From NCBI GenBank assembly GCA_020633975.1, contig JACKCR010000005.1:310001-374000 (forward strand): a stretch of DNA of 64,000 nucleotides, given 5' to 3'. This DNA comes from Candidatus Eiseniibacteriota bacterium. Its GTDB lineage: Bacteria > Eisenbacteria > RBG-16-71-46 > CAIMUX01. The position numbers and the translations under genes were made by a program. Below are positions 46,646 through 54,926 of this stretch, one piece after another. The notes beneath the pieces were generated by a model that saw nothing but the letters and a program-made list of their open reading frames with translations, did no database searches and had not been told where the DNA came from. The first letter of the stretch is position 1. Every line of letters starts with the position of its first letter.

Positions 46646-46691
46646 CCGGCATTTGACACCGGTGAGGCAGCTGACGCGGCGAGGCCGAGAA

Positions 46692-47366
46692 TCAGAGAAG
46701 GAAATCCTCGATATCAGGTTCATCTGCGGCGGTCTCGACAGCTGGCGCTTCTGTAGACGCCGACTCTGTGGACGCCACCTCGGAGGATCTCGCGTCAGCC
46801 GACTTCGTGTCCGTAGCGGTGGTCTTCATGGGCACCGGTGACGAAGGCACCGACTCGGTGGCAACCCACTCCGGCCGTCGCTCTGCCAGCATCGCCGGTG
46901 GGGTACGAACCGACACTCCGGCGGTCACACGATCCGGTTCTGTTATCGCTTTCGTCTCAGGGAAAGCCCGGGGCTCGGGACTCCGACGCACGGAGGGCTC
47001 CTCTTCCGGAGATGACGTCTCCTGTGCGTCGGACCTGGTTGCCTCTCCCAGAGACGCCTCCCCCAGCGACCGAATCGCATCCCCCAACCCCGGGAGGATG
47101 GACGGCGACTCGGTCCGGAGTTCGTAGACGCGACAACGCCCTTCCCTCCGGACTTCCGTCAGCCCGGCGTCCACCAAGACCGCAAGATGATGACTCACCA
47201 GCGGTTGGCGCAGATCGAGTGCCTCCGTGAGCTCCGTGACGTTCTGGGGTCCGTCGGTGAGGGCGACGATGATCCGCAGCCGGTTCGAGTCCGAAAGAGC
47301 GGAAGCGACCCGCCGGAGTTCCTCGAGCGGCCCTTGAAGGTCGAGGCTGGAGTTTCGATCGGACAC
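46692..47366 (-). CDS. ArsR-like winged-helix regulator with long disordered tail
   Basis: 224 aa from GTG 47366, with GGGAGG five bases upstream. The N-terminal 90 residues are an ArsR/SmtB winged helix (ELRRVASALSDSNRLRIIVALTDGPQNVTELTEAL, QPLVSHHLAVLVDAGL, GRCRVYEL). The CxC metal motif of classical ArsR is absent, so metal sensing is not implied. The remaining 130 residues are Ser/Thr/Glu/Pro-rich and end in an acidic-hydrophobic DEPDIEDFLL, which may be a docking motif. The combination is unusual. It is divergent from rlmN. Confidence 0.8.
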   Translation of the reverse strand: MSDRNSSLDLQGPLEELRRVASALSDSNRLRIIVALTDGPQNVTELTEALDLRQPLVSHHLAVLVDAGLTEVRREGRCRVYELRTESPSILPGLGDAIRSLGEASLGEATRSDAQETSSPEEEPSVRRSPEPRAFPETKAITEPDRVTAGVSVRTPPAMLAERRPEWVATESVPSSPVPMKTTATDTKSADARSSEVASTESASTEAPAVETAADEPDIEDFLL

Positions 47367-47510
47367 CGGACCTCCCTCTCCGTGGAAGCGTTGGGGCACC
47401 GTGGCTCACGACCCACTGGCCGAACCGCCCCTCGGAGAATACGCTAGTCGTGCCAATCGTGTTTGTAGTCCACGACCGCGTTCGCCGGAACGAAACGCCC
47501 TGGAGACCCC

Positions 47511-48587
47511 GTGCCCGACAGTACTGTGCCTGCTTCGATCGACGAGCGCATCCCCCTTCTCGGCAAGACCGCGGACCAGATGAGGGAACAGGGGCCTCTG
47601 TCGAGCCTGCCGGCTTTCCGGTCCAGGCAAGTCGCCCACTGGCTCTACTCGAGGGGTGAGACGCGCTTCTCGGAAATGTCCGACCTATCGCTCGACCTCC
47701 GCCGGACCCTGGACGCCACGTACAGCCTCGAACCGGACCCGATCCTCACCCAAAGGCGCGCACAGGACGACGAAGCTGTGAAGTTCCTCCTCCGGCTCGC
47801 GGACGGCAGGAACATCGAGACCGTGCTCATCAATAGCCCGAACCGACGCACCATCTGCGTCTCCTCCCAAGTGGGGTGCGCTTACGGGTGCGACTTCTGT
47901 GCGACGGCAAAGATGGGACCGGGCCGGAATCTGACCGTGAAGGAGATCCTGTCCCAGCTCTTCGCCGTGCGGAGCTTCCTCGAAGCAGAGTCGATGGGAA
48001 CACTCGACAACGTCGTCTTCATGGGCATGGGAGAACCGCTTCAGAACCTGGACAACGTCATCGGCGCGCTCCGGCTCATGCAGGACCCCGACGGCATCGG
48101 ACTCGGCTGGCGCAGAATCACCGTTTCGACCGTAGGGCTCGTGCCCCAGATCCGGGCCCTCGCCGATTCCGACGTTCCAGTCCGGCTGGCCTACTCACTC
48201 AGCGCGACGACTGACGAAACGAGAACCGCGCTCATGCCGGTCAACAAGAAGTACCCATTCCGTGACGTGTTCGAAGCGATCCGCTACTTCCAGGCCAAGA
48301 GGAGAATACGAGCGACCTTGGAATACGTTCTCTTGGACGGAGTGAACGATACTCTCGAGGATGCCACGAGGCTGGCAGCGTTCGCCCGCGACCTCCGATG
48401 CAAGGTGAACCTGATCGTGTACAACCCGCATCCACTGGCACCCTACCGCCCCTCGCCACACGAGCGGATCGAAGCGTTCATGAAGACTCTCTATCCTCTG
48501 GCGCCGTCGGTAACGCTGAGATACTCCCGTGGGCGTGACATTCTCGCCGCCTGTGGCCAGCTCTCGACGCAATGGGACAAGGGATGA
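47511..48587 (+). CDS. rlmN: 23S rRNA/tRNA adenine-C2 methyltransferase RlmN (radical SAM)
   Basis: 358 aa, GTG start with TGGAGA upstream. The N-terminal helical domain is followed by the radical SAM core with CAYGCDFC (CxxxCxxC cluster ligands, about 123-130). VFMGMGEPLQNLDNV, SLSATTDETRTALMPVNKKYPF and EYVLLDGVNDTLEDA are diagnostic. The resolving Cys is near the end (ILAACGQL). It methylates A2503 of 23S rRNA and A37 of some tRNAs. It heads a five-gene operon in which every junction is a short overlap. Confidence 0.97.
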   Translation: MPDSTVPASIDERIPLLGKTADQMREQGPLSSLPAFRSRQVAHWLYSRGETRFSEMSDLSLDLRRTLDATYSLEPDPILTQRRAQDDEAVKFLLRLADGRNIETVLINSPNRRTICVSSQVGCAYGCDFCATAKMGPGRNLTVKEILSQLFAVRSFLEAESMGTLDNVVFMGMGEPLQNLDNVIGALRLMQDPDGIGLGWRRITVSTVGLVPQIRALADSDVPVRLAYSLSATTDETRTALMPVNKKYPFRDVFEAIRYFQAKRRIRATLEYVLLDGVNDTLEDATRLAAFARDLRCKVNLIVYNPHPLAPYRPSPHERIEAFMKTLYPLAPSVTLRYSRGRDILAACGQLSTQWDKG

Positions 48588-50182
48588 AGCTTCGGACCCG
48601 GCTCTTCCTGCTCTTCCTCGTCTCCGGCGTCGTGCCGTTGCTACTCCTCACCGTCGCGGGATGGGCGCCGCTTCGTTACCAGAGAGGGCTGTGGAGCCTT
48701 CCTTCCGTGGAATCCGCACTCGAGGCGTCGCTGCGATCGAACCGACGCTTGGTCGATCGATCGCTCCGAACCCTGGAGGATTTGGGGCAAGTGTCCGCCA
48801 GCACGATGAGCTGGGTCTCGACAGATCCGGAGACCCCTCGTAGCAACCTCAGCCAGCTCTTGGGAGACCCTGCCGTCGACTTCGCGGGCTTCCTCGTTCC
48901 AGACCCGGACGGCTGGGAAGTGCGCTCAGCGACTCCACCCCTTCCGCCGGAGAAGCTCGCGTCCTTCGTCCCGACACCATCCGCCTCCGCTGAGGGCCCC
49001 CAACGGAGCCGTCCCCTCCGCTGGACCGATAGCGCGGGAGATCTCCTCCTCGTCCCGACCTACGTCTGGTCGATCCAATCGGCCGGCACCGCCGACGATC
49101 CCGTCCGGACGACCCCGGAGACGATCGGATGCGTGCTTCTCGGTACCCGTCTCGGCACCGACACCTTCCGAGACCTCGACGAAACGTCTTCGTCACTATT
49201 CAACTACCGCCGATTCGGAGAGCTCGGCGACCTCCTCGCGGTCGCGCAGGTCGTGATCTTGGTGTTCGCGCTCACCGCATCCCTAGCAGTGAGCGCACTC
49301 CTCGCACGAAGCGTCGCGCGGCGGATCTCCTCTCCAGTCGAAGACCTCGTCACCGCCCTGTCCGTAGTCGGCAGCGAGCGCATGGGGCCACCGCTCTTGC
49401 CGACCAGGATCCCGGAGGTGTCCCGTATCCAAGATGCCTTCCTGCTCATGAGATCCCGGCTCGCGGAGTACGAGGAACGTGCTCGAGAGTCGGAGCGTGT
49501 GCAAGCATCTCAAGAGACGGCGAGGTTCGTCGCGCACGAGATCCGGAACGCGCTCACCCCGGTCACCGCGGGAATCGCCGTGCTGGAAAGGCGCGTCGAG
49601 AGCCTCCCAGAAGAGAGCCGCCCCCAAGGCCGACGGGCGCTCGACGCGATCCGCCGGGAAGCGGACCGGATGGCCTCCTTGGCCGCCAGCTTCAGCGAGT
49701 ACGCCCACCTCCCACCGCCCTCACCGGAGTGGATCGACCTCCGCGATGTCATCCGACGAGTCGCTGGGGAGACTCCCCCGAGCGTCGAGGTCAGAGTGGA
49801 GCTTCCCGAAACCGCTCCCCGGCTCTTCCTGGACAGGGACGAAGTCGAGCGTCTCCTCCGGAACCTGGTCAAGAACGCCACAGAGGCCATGGACAACGCC
49901 GGAGAGATCGACATCCGTTTGAACGTCGAGGATCGGTGGGCGACGATCGACATACTCGATCACGGACCGGGCATGGACGAGAAGACGCTCCGTCAGGCTC
50001 TCCAACCGGGCTACACCACCAAGGAAGGCGGAAGCGGACTAGGTCTCGCGTTGGTACGTCGCTCCATGATCCGGTACGGTGGCAAGCTGGAGATGCAGAG
50101 CGAACTCGGCAACGGAACTCGAGTGCGATTGAGATTCCCGTTGGAGGCCTCGGAATCGGAGAGGGAGTCGGATGAAGCGTAA
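48584..50182 (+). CDS. Membrane sensor histidine kinase (NtrY-like, HAMP)
   Basis: 532 aa from ATG 48584 (ATGA overlap with rlmN; an ATG at 48572 is an alternative). Transmembrane helix 1 is FLLFLVSGVVPLLLLTVAGW. A periplasmic domain of about 190 residues precedes helix 2 (AVAQVVILVFALTASLAVSALLA), then HAMP. The HisKA box is VAHEIRNALTPVTAG; the ATPase domain has LLRNLVKNATEAM, DHGPGMDE and GGSGLGLALVRRSM. This is an NtrB/NtrY-type kinase for the NtrC-like regulator encoded next, with which it overlaps by 11 bases. Confidence 0.93.
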   Translation: MKLRTRLFLLFLVSGVVPLLLLTVAGWAPLRYQRGLWSLPSVESALEASLRSNRRLVDRSLRTLEDLGQVSASTMSWVSTDPETPRSNLSQLLGDPAVDFAGFLVPDPDGWEVRSATPPLPPEKLASFVPTPSASAEGPQRSRPLRWTDSAGDLLLVPTYVWSIQSAGTADDPVRTTPETIGCVLLGTRLGTDTFRDLDETSSSLFNYRRFGELGDLLAVAQVVILVFALTASLAVSALLARSVARRISSPVEDLVTALSVVGSERMGPPLLPTRIPEVSRIQDAFLLMRSRLAEYEERARESERVQASQETARFVAHEIRNALTPVTAGIAVLERRVESLPEESRPQGRRALDAIRREADRMASLAASFSEYAHLPPPSPEWIDLRDVIRRVAGETPPSVEVRVELPETAPRLFLDRDEVERLLRNLVKNATEAMDNAGEIDIRLNVEDRWATIDILDHGPGMDEKTLRQALQPGYTTKEGGSGLGLALVRRSMIRYGGKLEMQSELGNGTRVRLRFPLEASESERESDEA

Positions 50183-51593
50183 GGTGCTCGTCGTCGACGA
50201 CGATCGTGGGATCCGCGAGGCGATCCCAATGCTCCTCGAAGACGGCGGATGGGAGAGTTCGACCGCGGAGAACGGCAAGGTTGCACTCGAAGTCCTGACC
50301 AAAGAGTCGATCTCCGTCGTCCTCACCGATGTGACGATGCCCGTGATGGACGGCATGGCTCTGCTCACCGAAGTCAGGCAGCGTCACCCCGGTGTTCCCG
50401 TCGTCATGATCTCGGCTCACGGCGAACTCGAGACCGCGATCCAGGCCGTGAGAGACGGCGCCTACGACTACCTCGTGAAGCCGGTCGAAGAGAAGAGACT
50501 TCTCCACACTCTCGAGCGCGCCGTCGAGCACTCACGCCTCCAACGCGACTACGAAGCCGTTCGTAGAGAAGGCCGCGCAGATCACGAGCTCTTGGGTGAG
50601 AGTCCACAGATGGAGCGGCTGCGGTCCGAGATCTCGCGTGCGGCGCCAAGCGACGCGCGGATCCTGATCCTCGGCGAGAACGGCACGGGCAAGGAGTTGG
50701 TCGCGAGAGCGATCCACGAGCAGAGCAAGCGACGGGACAGGCCGTTCATCAAGATGAACAGCGCGGCGATTCCGGGAGAGCTGATCGAGAGCGAGCTGTT
50801 CGGCCACGAGGCGGGAGCTTTCACTGGGGCGCAGAAGGCGAGCGCGGGAAAGCTCGAACTCGCGGGAACCGGCACACTCTTCCTCGACGAGATCGGCGAC
50901 ATGTCGATCGACACGCAAGCGAAGCTACTCCGCGTCCTCGCAAGTGGCGAGTACGAGCGCGTGGGCGGAAGTCGAATGCTCTACTTCGAGGCTCGCCTCG
51001 TGACAGCAACCAATCACGACCTCGCGGCACTCATCGCCAAGGGAGCGTTCCGGGAGGATCTCTACCATCGCGTCGCCGTGATTCCGATCCAGGTCCCCAC
51101 CCTAAGGGAGCGTGAAGGAGACATCCTCCTCCTCGCAGACCACTTCCTCGGAACCTACTCACAGAATCAAGGACGCAGCACTCCTCAACTCACGGACTCC
51201 GCTCGCGCAGTGCTTCGAAACTACCCGTGGCCCGGGAACGTCCGCGAGCTGCGGAATCTCATGGAGAGAGTCTCGATCATGCACCCCACGTCGCGCCTCG
51301 ATGGCGCCGACCTCGAACAACTCATCCGACCACCGCGGCCGATCAGCACCCCGGCCCCGACTCGGGAGGCTACCCTGCCCACGGCACCGGGACCGTCAGA
51401 CCTCGCGGCTCTACACGACGAATCGAACGAAGCCGCACGAACGCTGGTCTTGAAGACTCTCGAAGAGTGTGGCTGGAACGTGACACGCGCGGCGCGCAGA
51501 CTGGGCATCGATCGAGCGTCGCTCCACCGAAAGATGCGGCGCTGGGACATCGCCAGACCAGGATCAGAGACACGCGAAGGAGAGGATCGATGA
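50172..51593 (+). CDS. NtrC-family response regulator (intact GAFTGA)
   Basis: 473 aa. The receiver domain is complete: VLVVDDDRGIRE, phospho-acceptor Asp in VVLTDVTMPVMDG, Thr/Ser switch MISAHG, and Lys in YLVKPVEEKR. The AAA+ domain has GENGTGKE, GAFTGAQKA, LFLDEIGDM and R-finger; the ribosome-binding AGGAGA of the next gene lies at its end. The C-terminal Fis-type helix-turn-helix is WNVTRAARRLGIDRASLHRKM. It should activate sigma54 promoters when phosphorylated by the upstream kinase. Targets may include the envelope genes in its own operon. Confidence 0.95.
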   Translation: MKRKVLVVDDDRGIREAIPMLLEDGGWESSTAENGKVALEVLTKESISVVLTDVTMPVMDGMALLTEVRQRHPGVPVVMISAHGELETAIQAVRDGAYDYLVKPVEEKRLLHTLERAVEHSRLQRDYEAVRREGRADHELLGESPQMERLRSEISRAAPSDARILILGENGTGKELVARAIHEQSKRRDRPFIKMNSAAIPGELIESELFGHEAGAFTGAQKASAGKLELAGTGTLFLDEIGDMSIDTQAKLLRVLASGEYERVGGSRMLYFEARLVTATNHDLAALIAKGAFREDLYHRVAVIPIQVPTLREREGDILLLADHFLGTYSQNQGRSTPQLTDSARAVLRNYPWPGNVRELRNLMERVSIMHPTSRLDGADLEQLIRPPRPISTPAPTREATLPTAPGPSDLAALHDESNEAARTLVLKTLEECGWNVTRAARRLGIDRASLHRKMRRWDIARPGSETREGEDR

Positions 51594-52972
51594 CGCGCGG
51601 CTTTCCTGCTCCGTCCGCAACCATCCCGACTCCGCGACGAGAGATCTGGATCGGACTCGCCGGCCTTCTCCTCCTACTAGTCTCGTCTTCCGCACAAGCC
51701 GTCGACCAGCGCCCGGTGGCCGCCGGGACGCGGAGCTTGGCCGAGCGGCGTTGGGAGGCGCTCGGCGATCCAGTGAGGAGCTTCTTCACCGGCCGCGACC
51801 CCGACCGGAAGCCCGGAATCCTTCGCTGGCTTCGTCTCTCGCCTCGCAGCCAGCTCGGCTTCGGATACGGACCGTCTCTCGACCGAGTGGACGGATTCGG
51901 CCTCCTCGTCTCTCAAGAGATCCGGACGCGCGGTTGGGGACCGTCCTTCTCCTTCTACGAGGCGTACGGCACAGAGTCCGAGGAATGGTCCGGCGCGGCA
52001 GAAGCCCGCATCTTCCCGGGTAACGGACCGGTGGCGATCGGGTTCCGGTGGGCGGAGGAGACTCGCGACCTCCCGCTGCCGAGGCCCGCGATCACTTTCA
52101 CCGAGAACCTCCTCGCAGCGTTCTTCGCGCGCGAGGATCTGCGCGACTACTACAGGCGCGACGCACGGACGTACTACATCCGCTACGCATTCCCTCGCCT
52201 GCCCTCGGAACGTGATCGTTCCCGCCCTCGAACGGGCGGCAGTCGCCCCCAACTCTCGTGGCGAAGCGGTCTCATCTTGCTCTATCACAACGAGCGCCAG
52301 ACCTCCGTGGAGCGAAACGTCCAGAAGCTCGGTCCATTCGGCGGGGATCGCATCTTCCGACCCAATTCGGTGATCGAGGAGGGCGCGTGGGATCTCTTGC
52401 AGCTCAGAGCGTCCTGGTCTCCCTACCGCCCGCCGTCGGTGTGGTCCCAAAGGATCATGCCCTCGCTGCTCTTCGAGGGGATCTGGGCAGGTGGAGATCT
52501 CGGCCAAGGCCGCGCATTCACCCGGCTCTGGGCCGAGTACCGTGGACACACAGAGCTCGGAAGCGCCCAGGGGGTGTCGTACCGAATCGGTGGAGGCACA
52601 ACGACGCAAGGAGTCTTGGGGAACGACGGCTCGCGCCTGCCGACGCAATGGCAGTTCCAAGCAGGCGGTGTCGGAACGTTGCGCGGACACCGGTTCCACG
52701 AGTTCCATGGTGATCGGTTGCTGATCGCAACCCTCGAGTACGGAGTCGAAGTCAGAACGAGAGTCCGTCCGATCGTGTTCTTCGATGCAGGGAAAGCATG
52801 GAACGAGAGTGACGAACGCGGCGGCGGTGTGGCCGGAAGCGGACCTCTCGCGCTGGACGGCGGACTCGGGATTCTCCTCGGGGCCGACGGCTTCCGGATC
52901 GACGTAGCCAGAGACTTGCGGCAGGAGGACGCTCCGGCTCGCGTCACGGTGAGGCTCTTTCACACGCTATGA
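51590..52972 (+). CDS. Outer-membrane barrel protein, Omp85/BamA-like C-terminal domain
   Basis: 460 aa, ATGA overlap with the regulator; AAGGAGAGGA upstream. Signal peptide WIGLAGLLLLLVSSSAQA. There is no POTRA domain. The body alternates strands (SQLGFGYGPSLDRVDGFGLLVSQEI; TYYIRYAFPRL). Near the end it has GTLRGHRFHEFHGDRLLIATLEYGVEV, resembling the VRGY-type loop of Omp85 barrels, then RPIVFFDAGKAW. The last strand is ARVTVRLFHTL. It could insert or transport an envelope component. Its fixed linkage to a sensor pair and DUF4390 suggests envelope monitoring. Confidence 0.8.
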   Translation: MTRGFPAPSATIPTPRREIWIGLAGLLLLLVSSSAQAVDQRPVAAGTRSLAERRWEALGDPVRSFFTGRDPDRKPGILRWLRLSPRSQLGFGYGPSLDRVDGFGLLVSQEIRTRGWGPSFSFYEAYGTESEEWSGAAEARIFPGNGPVAIGFRWAEETRDLPLPRPAITFTENLLAAFFAREDLRDYYRRDARTYYIRYAFPRLPSERDRSRPRTGGSRPQLSWRSGLILLYHNERQTSVERNVQKLGPFGGDRIFRPNSVIEEGAWDLLQLRASWSPYRPPSVWSQRIMPSLLFEGIWAGGDLGQGRAFTRLWAEYRGHTELGSAQGVSYRIGGGTTTQGVLGNDGSRLPTQWQFQAGGVGTLRGHRFHEFHGDRLLIATLEYGVEVRTRVRPIVFFDAGKAWNESDERGGGVAGSGPLALDGGLGILLGADGFRIDVARDLRQEDAPARVTVRLFHTL

Positions 52973-53664
52973 GGCGGGCGGGTGAACATCCGGACCTCGC
53001 GCTCGTAGCGTCCCTCGTAGCGCTGCTGTTGCTCGCGCTACTCGTGGTCTCTCCGACCGCGGCTTCGGCATCCGACTTCGTGGTTGCGGTCGAGGGCGAC
53101 TCTTTGGCGATCGACGTCAGGCCGCTCCTTGGGCCAGGCGTCCTTCCCGGTTTCGTCCGTGAGCGATTGGACCGCGGCATCCCGACGACGATCGGTCTTC
53201 AGGCAGATCTTTGGAAGCACCGTTCCACCTGGTTCGACGAGCAGGTCAGCCGCACGATCCGCCACTATCGGCTCTCCCGGGACGCTTGGTCCGGCTTGTA
53301 TCTGCTCGAGGGGCCGGACGGCACTGTCGGGGGCGACTCGATGGGCGCAATCATCCGGCTACTCTCGGAAGAGCCGATCGTGCTCGACGTGGACCGAAAG
53401 ACGGCCTCGAAAGGAGGGCGGTACTGGGTCGAGGTGACCGCGGTGACCGTACCGCTCTCGGTCCAGGACCTCGGCGAGGTCGAGGAGTGGATCACGGGAG
53501 AGATCGGAGGCGGCTCCGGCTCGATTTTCGGTGTGCCAGGAAGCCTGATCCGGATCATCCGAGACCTCACCGGCCTGGGAGACCGCCGACTCTCCGGAAA
53601 GACGAACGAGTTCACGATGTCGCTCGTGGCGGGAGACGTCGTCTGGGTACAACCGCGCGACTAG
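52969..53664 (+). CDS. DUF4390-like exported protein
   Basis: 231 aa, ATGA overlap with the barrel gene. Signal peptide LALVASLVALLLLALLVVSPTAASA. The mature part has FVRERLDRGIPTTIGLQADLWKHRSTWFDEQVSRTIRHYRLSRDAWSGLYLL, which matches DUF4390. In beta-proteobacteria DUF4390 genes are found beside ntrYX-type genes (recalled, not searched). It ends with a loop rich in Gly and a WVQPRD C-terminus. Function is unknown; a periplasmic accessory to the kinase is plausible. Confidence 0.75.
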   Translation: MRRAGEHPDLALVASLVALLLLALLVVSPTAASASDFVVAVEGDSLAIDVRPLLGPGVLPGFVRERLDRGIPTTIGLQADLWKHRSTWFDEQVSRTIRHYRLSRDAWSGLYLLEGPDGTVGGDSMGAIIRLLSEEPIVLDVDRKTASKGGRYWVEVTAVTVPLSVQDLGEVEEWITGEIGGGSGSIFGVPGSLIRIIRDLTGLGDRRLSGKTNEFTMSLVAGDVVWVQPRD

Positions 53665-53686
53665 GAGTGTCTCGGGCGTACCGCGC

Positions 53687-54778
53687 TCAGAGTGCGATTC
53701 TGAGCGGAACGGTGTGCTCGCCGCTTCGCGTGCGAAGCCTGAGCCAGTAGGCCCCCGGGGACAGGCTCGACGGAACGTCGACCGTGAGTTCGGCCCCGCT
53801 CGCCTGAGCGGTGGGACGCGCGACGAGTCGCCCATTGACGCCGTAGATCGCAGCACTCTCCAGCGCTTCCTCGCTCGGGAGCCTGAGGGTCAGCTGCGCC
53901 CCCCTGGGAACAGGATTCGGGTACGCCTCGATCCGCCCGCCGGGGGAAACCTCATCGGCGAGCTCTCGTCCGTCGGCCGCGAGGCCCAAGAAGAATGCCC
54001 CGAGCCCAGGCACTTCATCCGGACGCAAGACCTCGTCGTTCTCGACGCTGCCGCTCCCGGCCGCAAGCGAACCACCGAAGAGCACGCGGAAGTCCTCGGC
54101 AAAGATCTCCTGTGGCCGGTCGGCGTGAGCTCCGTCGAAACGGAAGCGATCTTCGTCTTCGAGCCCACGGATCCGTCGATACTCGTCCCAGCGCTCGTCC
54201 CCGTAAGGAACGTGCTTCCTGTGAAAACTGTGGCCGAGTTCGTGAGCGATGAGGAAGTGGACCTCCGCGTCGGAGTACTCCCGCACTCCAGGAGTCAGAT
54301 AGATCGCGGAAGCGTCCGCAGAAGATCCGATCATTCCGGACCTCGGATACGGGAGGATGAAGATCTGGACTTCGAGGCCCTTCAGCATCTCGGCCGGAAT
54401 GGAACGGACCGCTGCTTCGACGACGGAGACGGCAGCCGGAAAGAAAGTGCCGTCACCCGGGTTCCGAATCTCCGGATCATCGACGGACGTCACGAACCGA
54501 GTGAGGCTACCGTTCGGGTACTCGAACAACTGATTGCCATCGGAGGCCGCTCTCGTGTGCTCGGCGAGTACCTCGGAGGGGCTGATGATCTCGATCCCCG
54601 GCGCATCGACCACCCGATACGCCAGGGCTCGCCCCACACCAAGTGGGCTGGCGGCACTGAGCGCGACGAGCAGGACGAAGAGCGCGAGAAGAGGAGCCGA
54701 CGGCGTGCCCGGCCGCCTCGTTCGCTCTCGCCGTGTGTGGATTCGTTGCCGTCCCATGGAGAGAGGATACCACGGCAT
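53687..54778 (-). CDS. Secreted HExxH metallopeptidase-like protein with C-terminal sorting domain
   Basis: 363 aa from ATG 54778; ATG 54757 is equally possible and neither has a good ribosome site. A basic N-region and a hydrophobic signal (PLLALFVLLVALSAASPLG) come first. The active-site-like motif HELGHSFH (His179, Glu180, His183) lies in a region resembling metzincin-type or M6-like peptidases; a third ligand was not identified. A linker leads to a FlgD-like sorting domain (YPNPVPRGAQLTLRLP to GAYWLRLRTRSGEHT). It should be exported with the M14 and S8 proteases. Confidence 0.75.
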   Translation of the reverse strand: MPWYPLSMGRQRIHTRRERTRRPGTPSAPLLALFVLLVALSAASPLGVGRALAYRVVDAPGIEIISPSEVLAEHTRAASDGNQLFEYPNGSLTRFVTSVDDPEIRNPGDGTFFPAAVSVVEAAVRSIPAEMLKGLEVQIFILPYPRSGMIGSSADASAIYLTPGVREYSDAEVHFLIAHELGHSFHRKHVPYGDERWDEYRRIRGLEDEDRFRFDGAHADRPQEIFAEDFRVLFGGSLAAGSGSVENDEVLRPDEVPGLGAFFLGLAADGRELADEVSPGGRIEAYPNPVPRGAQLTLRLPSEEALESAAIYGVNGRLVARPTAQASGAELTVDVPSSLSPGAYWLRLRTRSGEHTVPLRIAL

Positions 54779-54926
54779 GGGCCATAAACGACTCTCCTAC
54801 AGCTATTTACGAACCAGAAAGAACCACCCGAAAGCGGCTAGGTCTCGCCCAACACCGTCGCAACTGCTAGCAACTACGATGGGGGGCTTTGGCCCGGGCC
54901 TGCGTGCATCGACCCAATCGTCATTT

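Noticed and set aside
46532-46691. Sigma54 promoter for the small-peptide gene
   Set aside because: No GG-N10-GC pair with TGGCA/TTGC boxes was found on the minus strand; a sigma70-like pair fits better.
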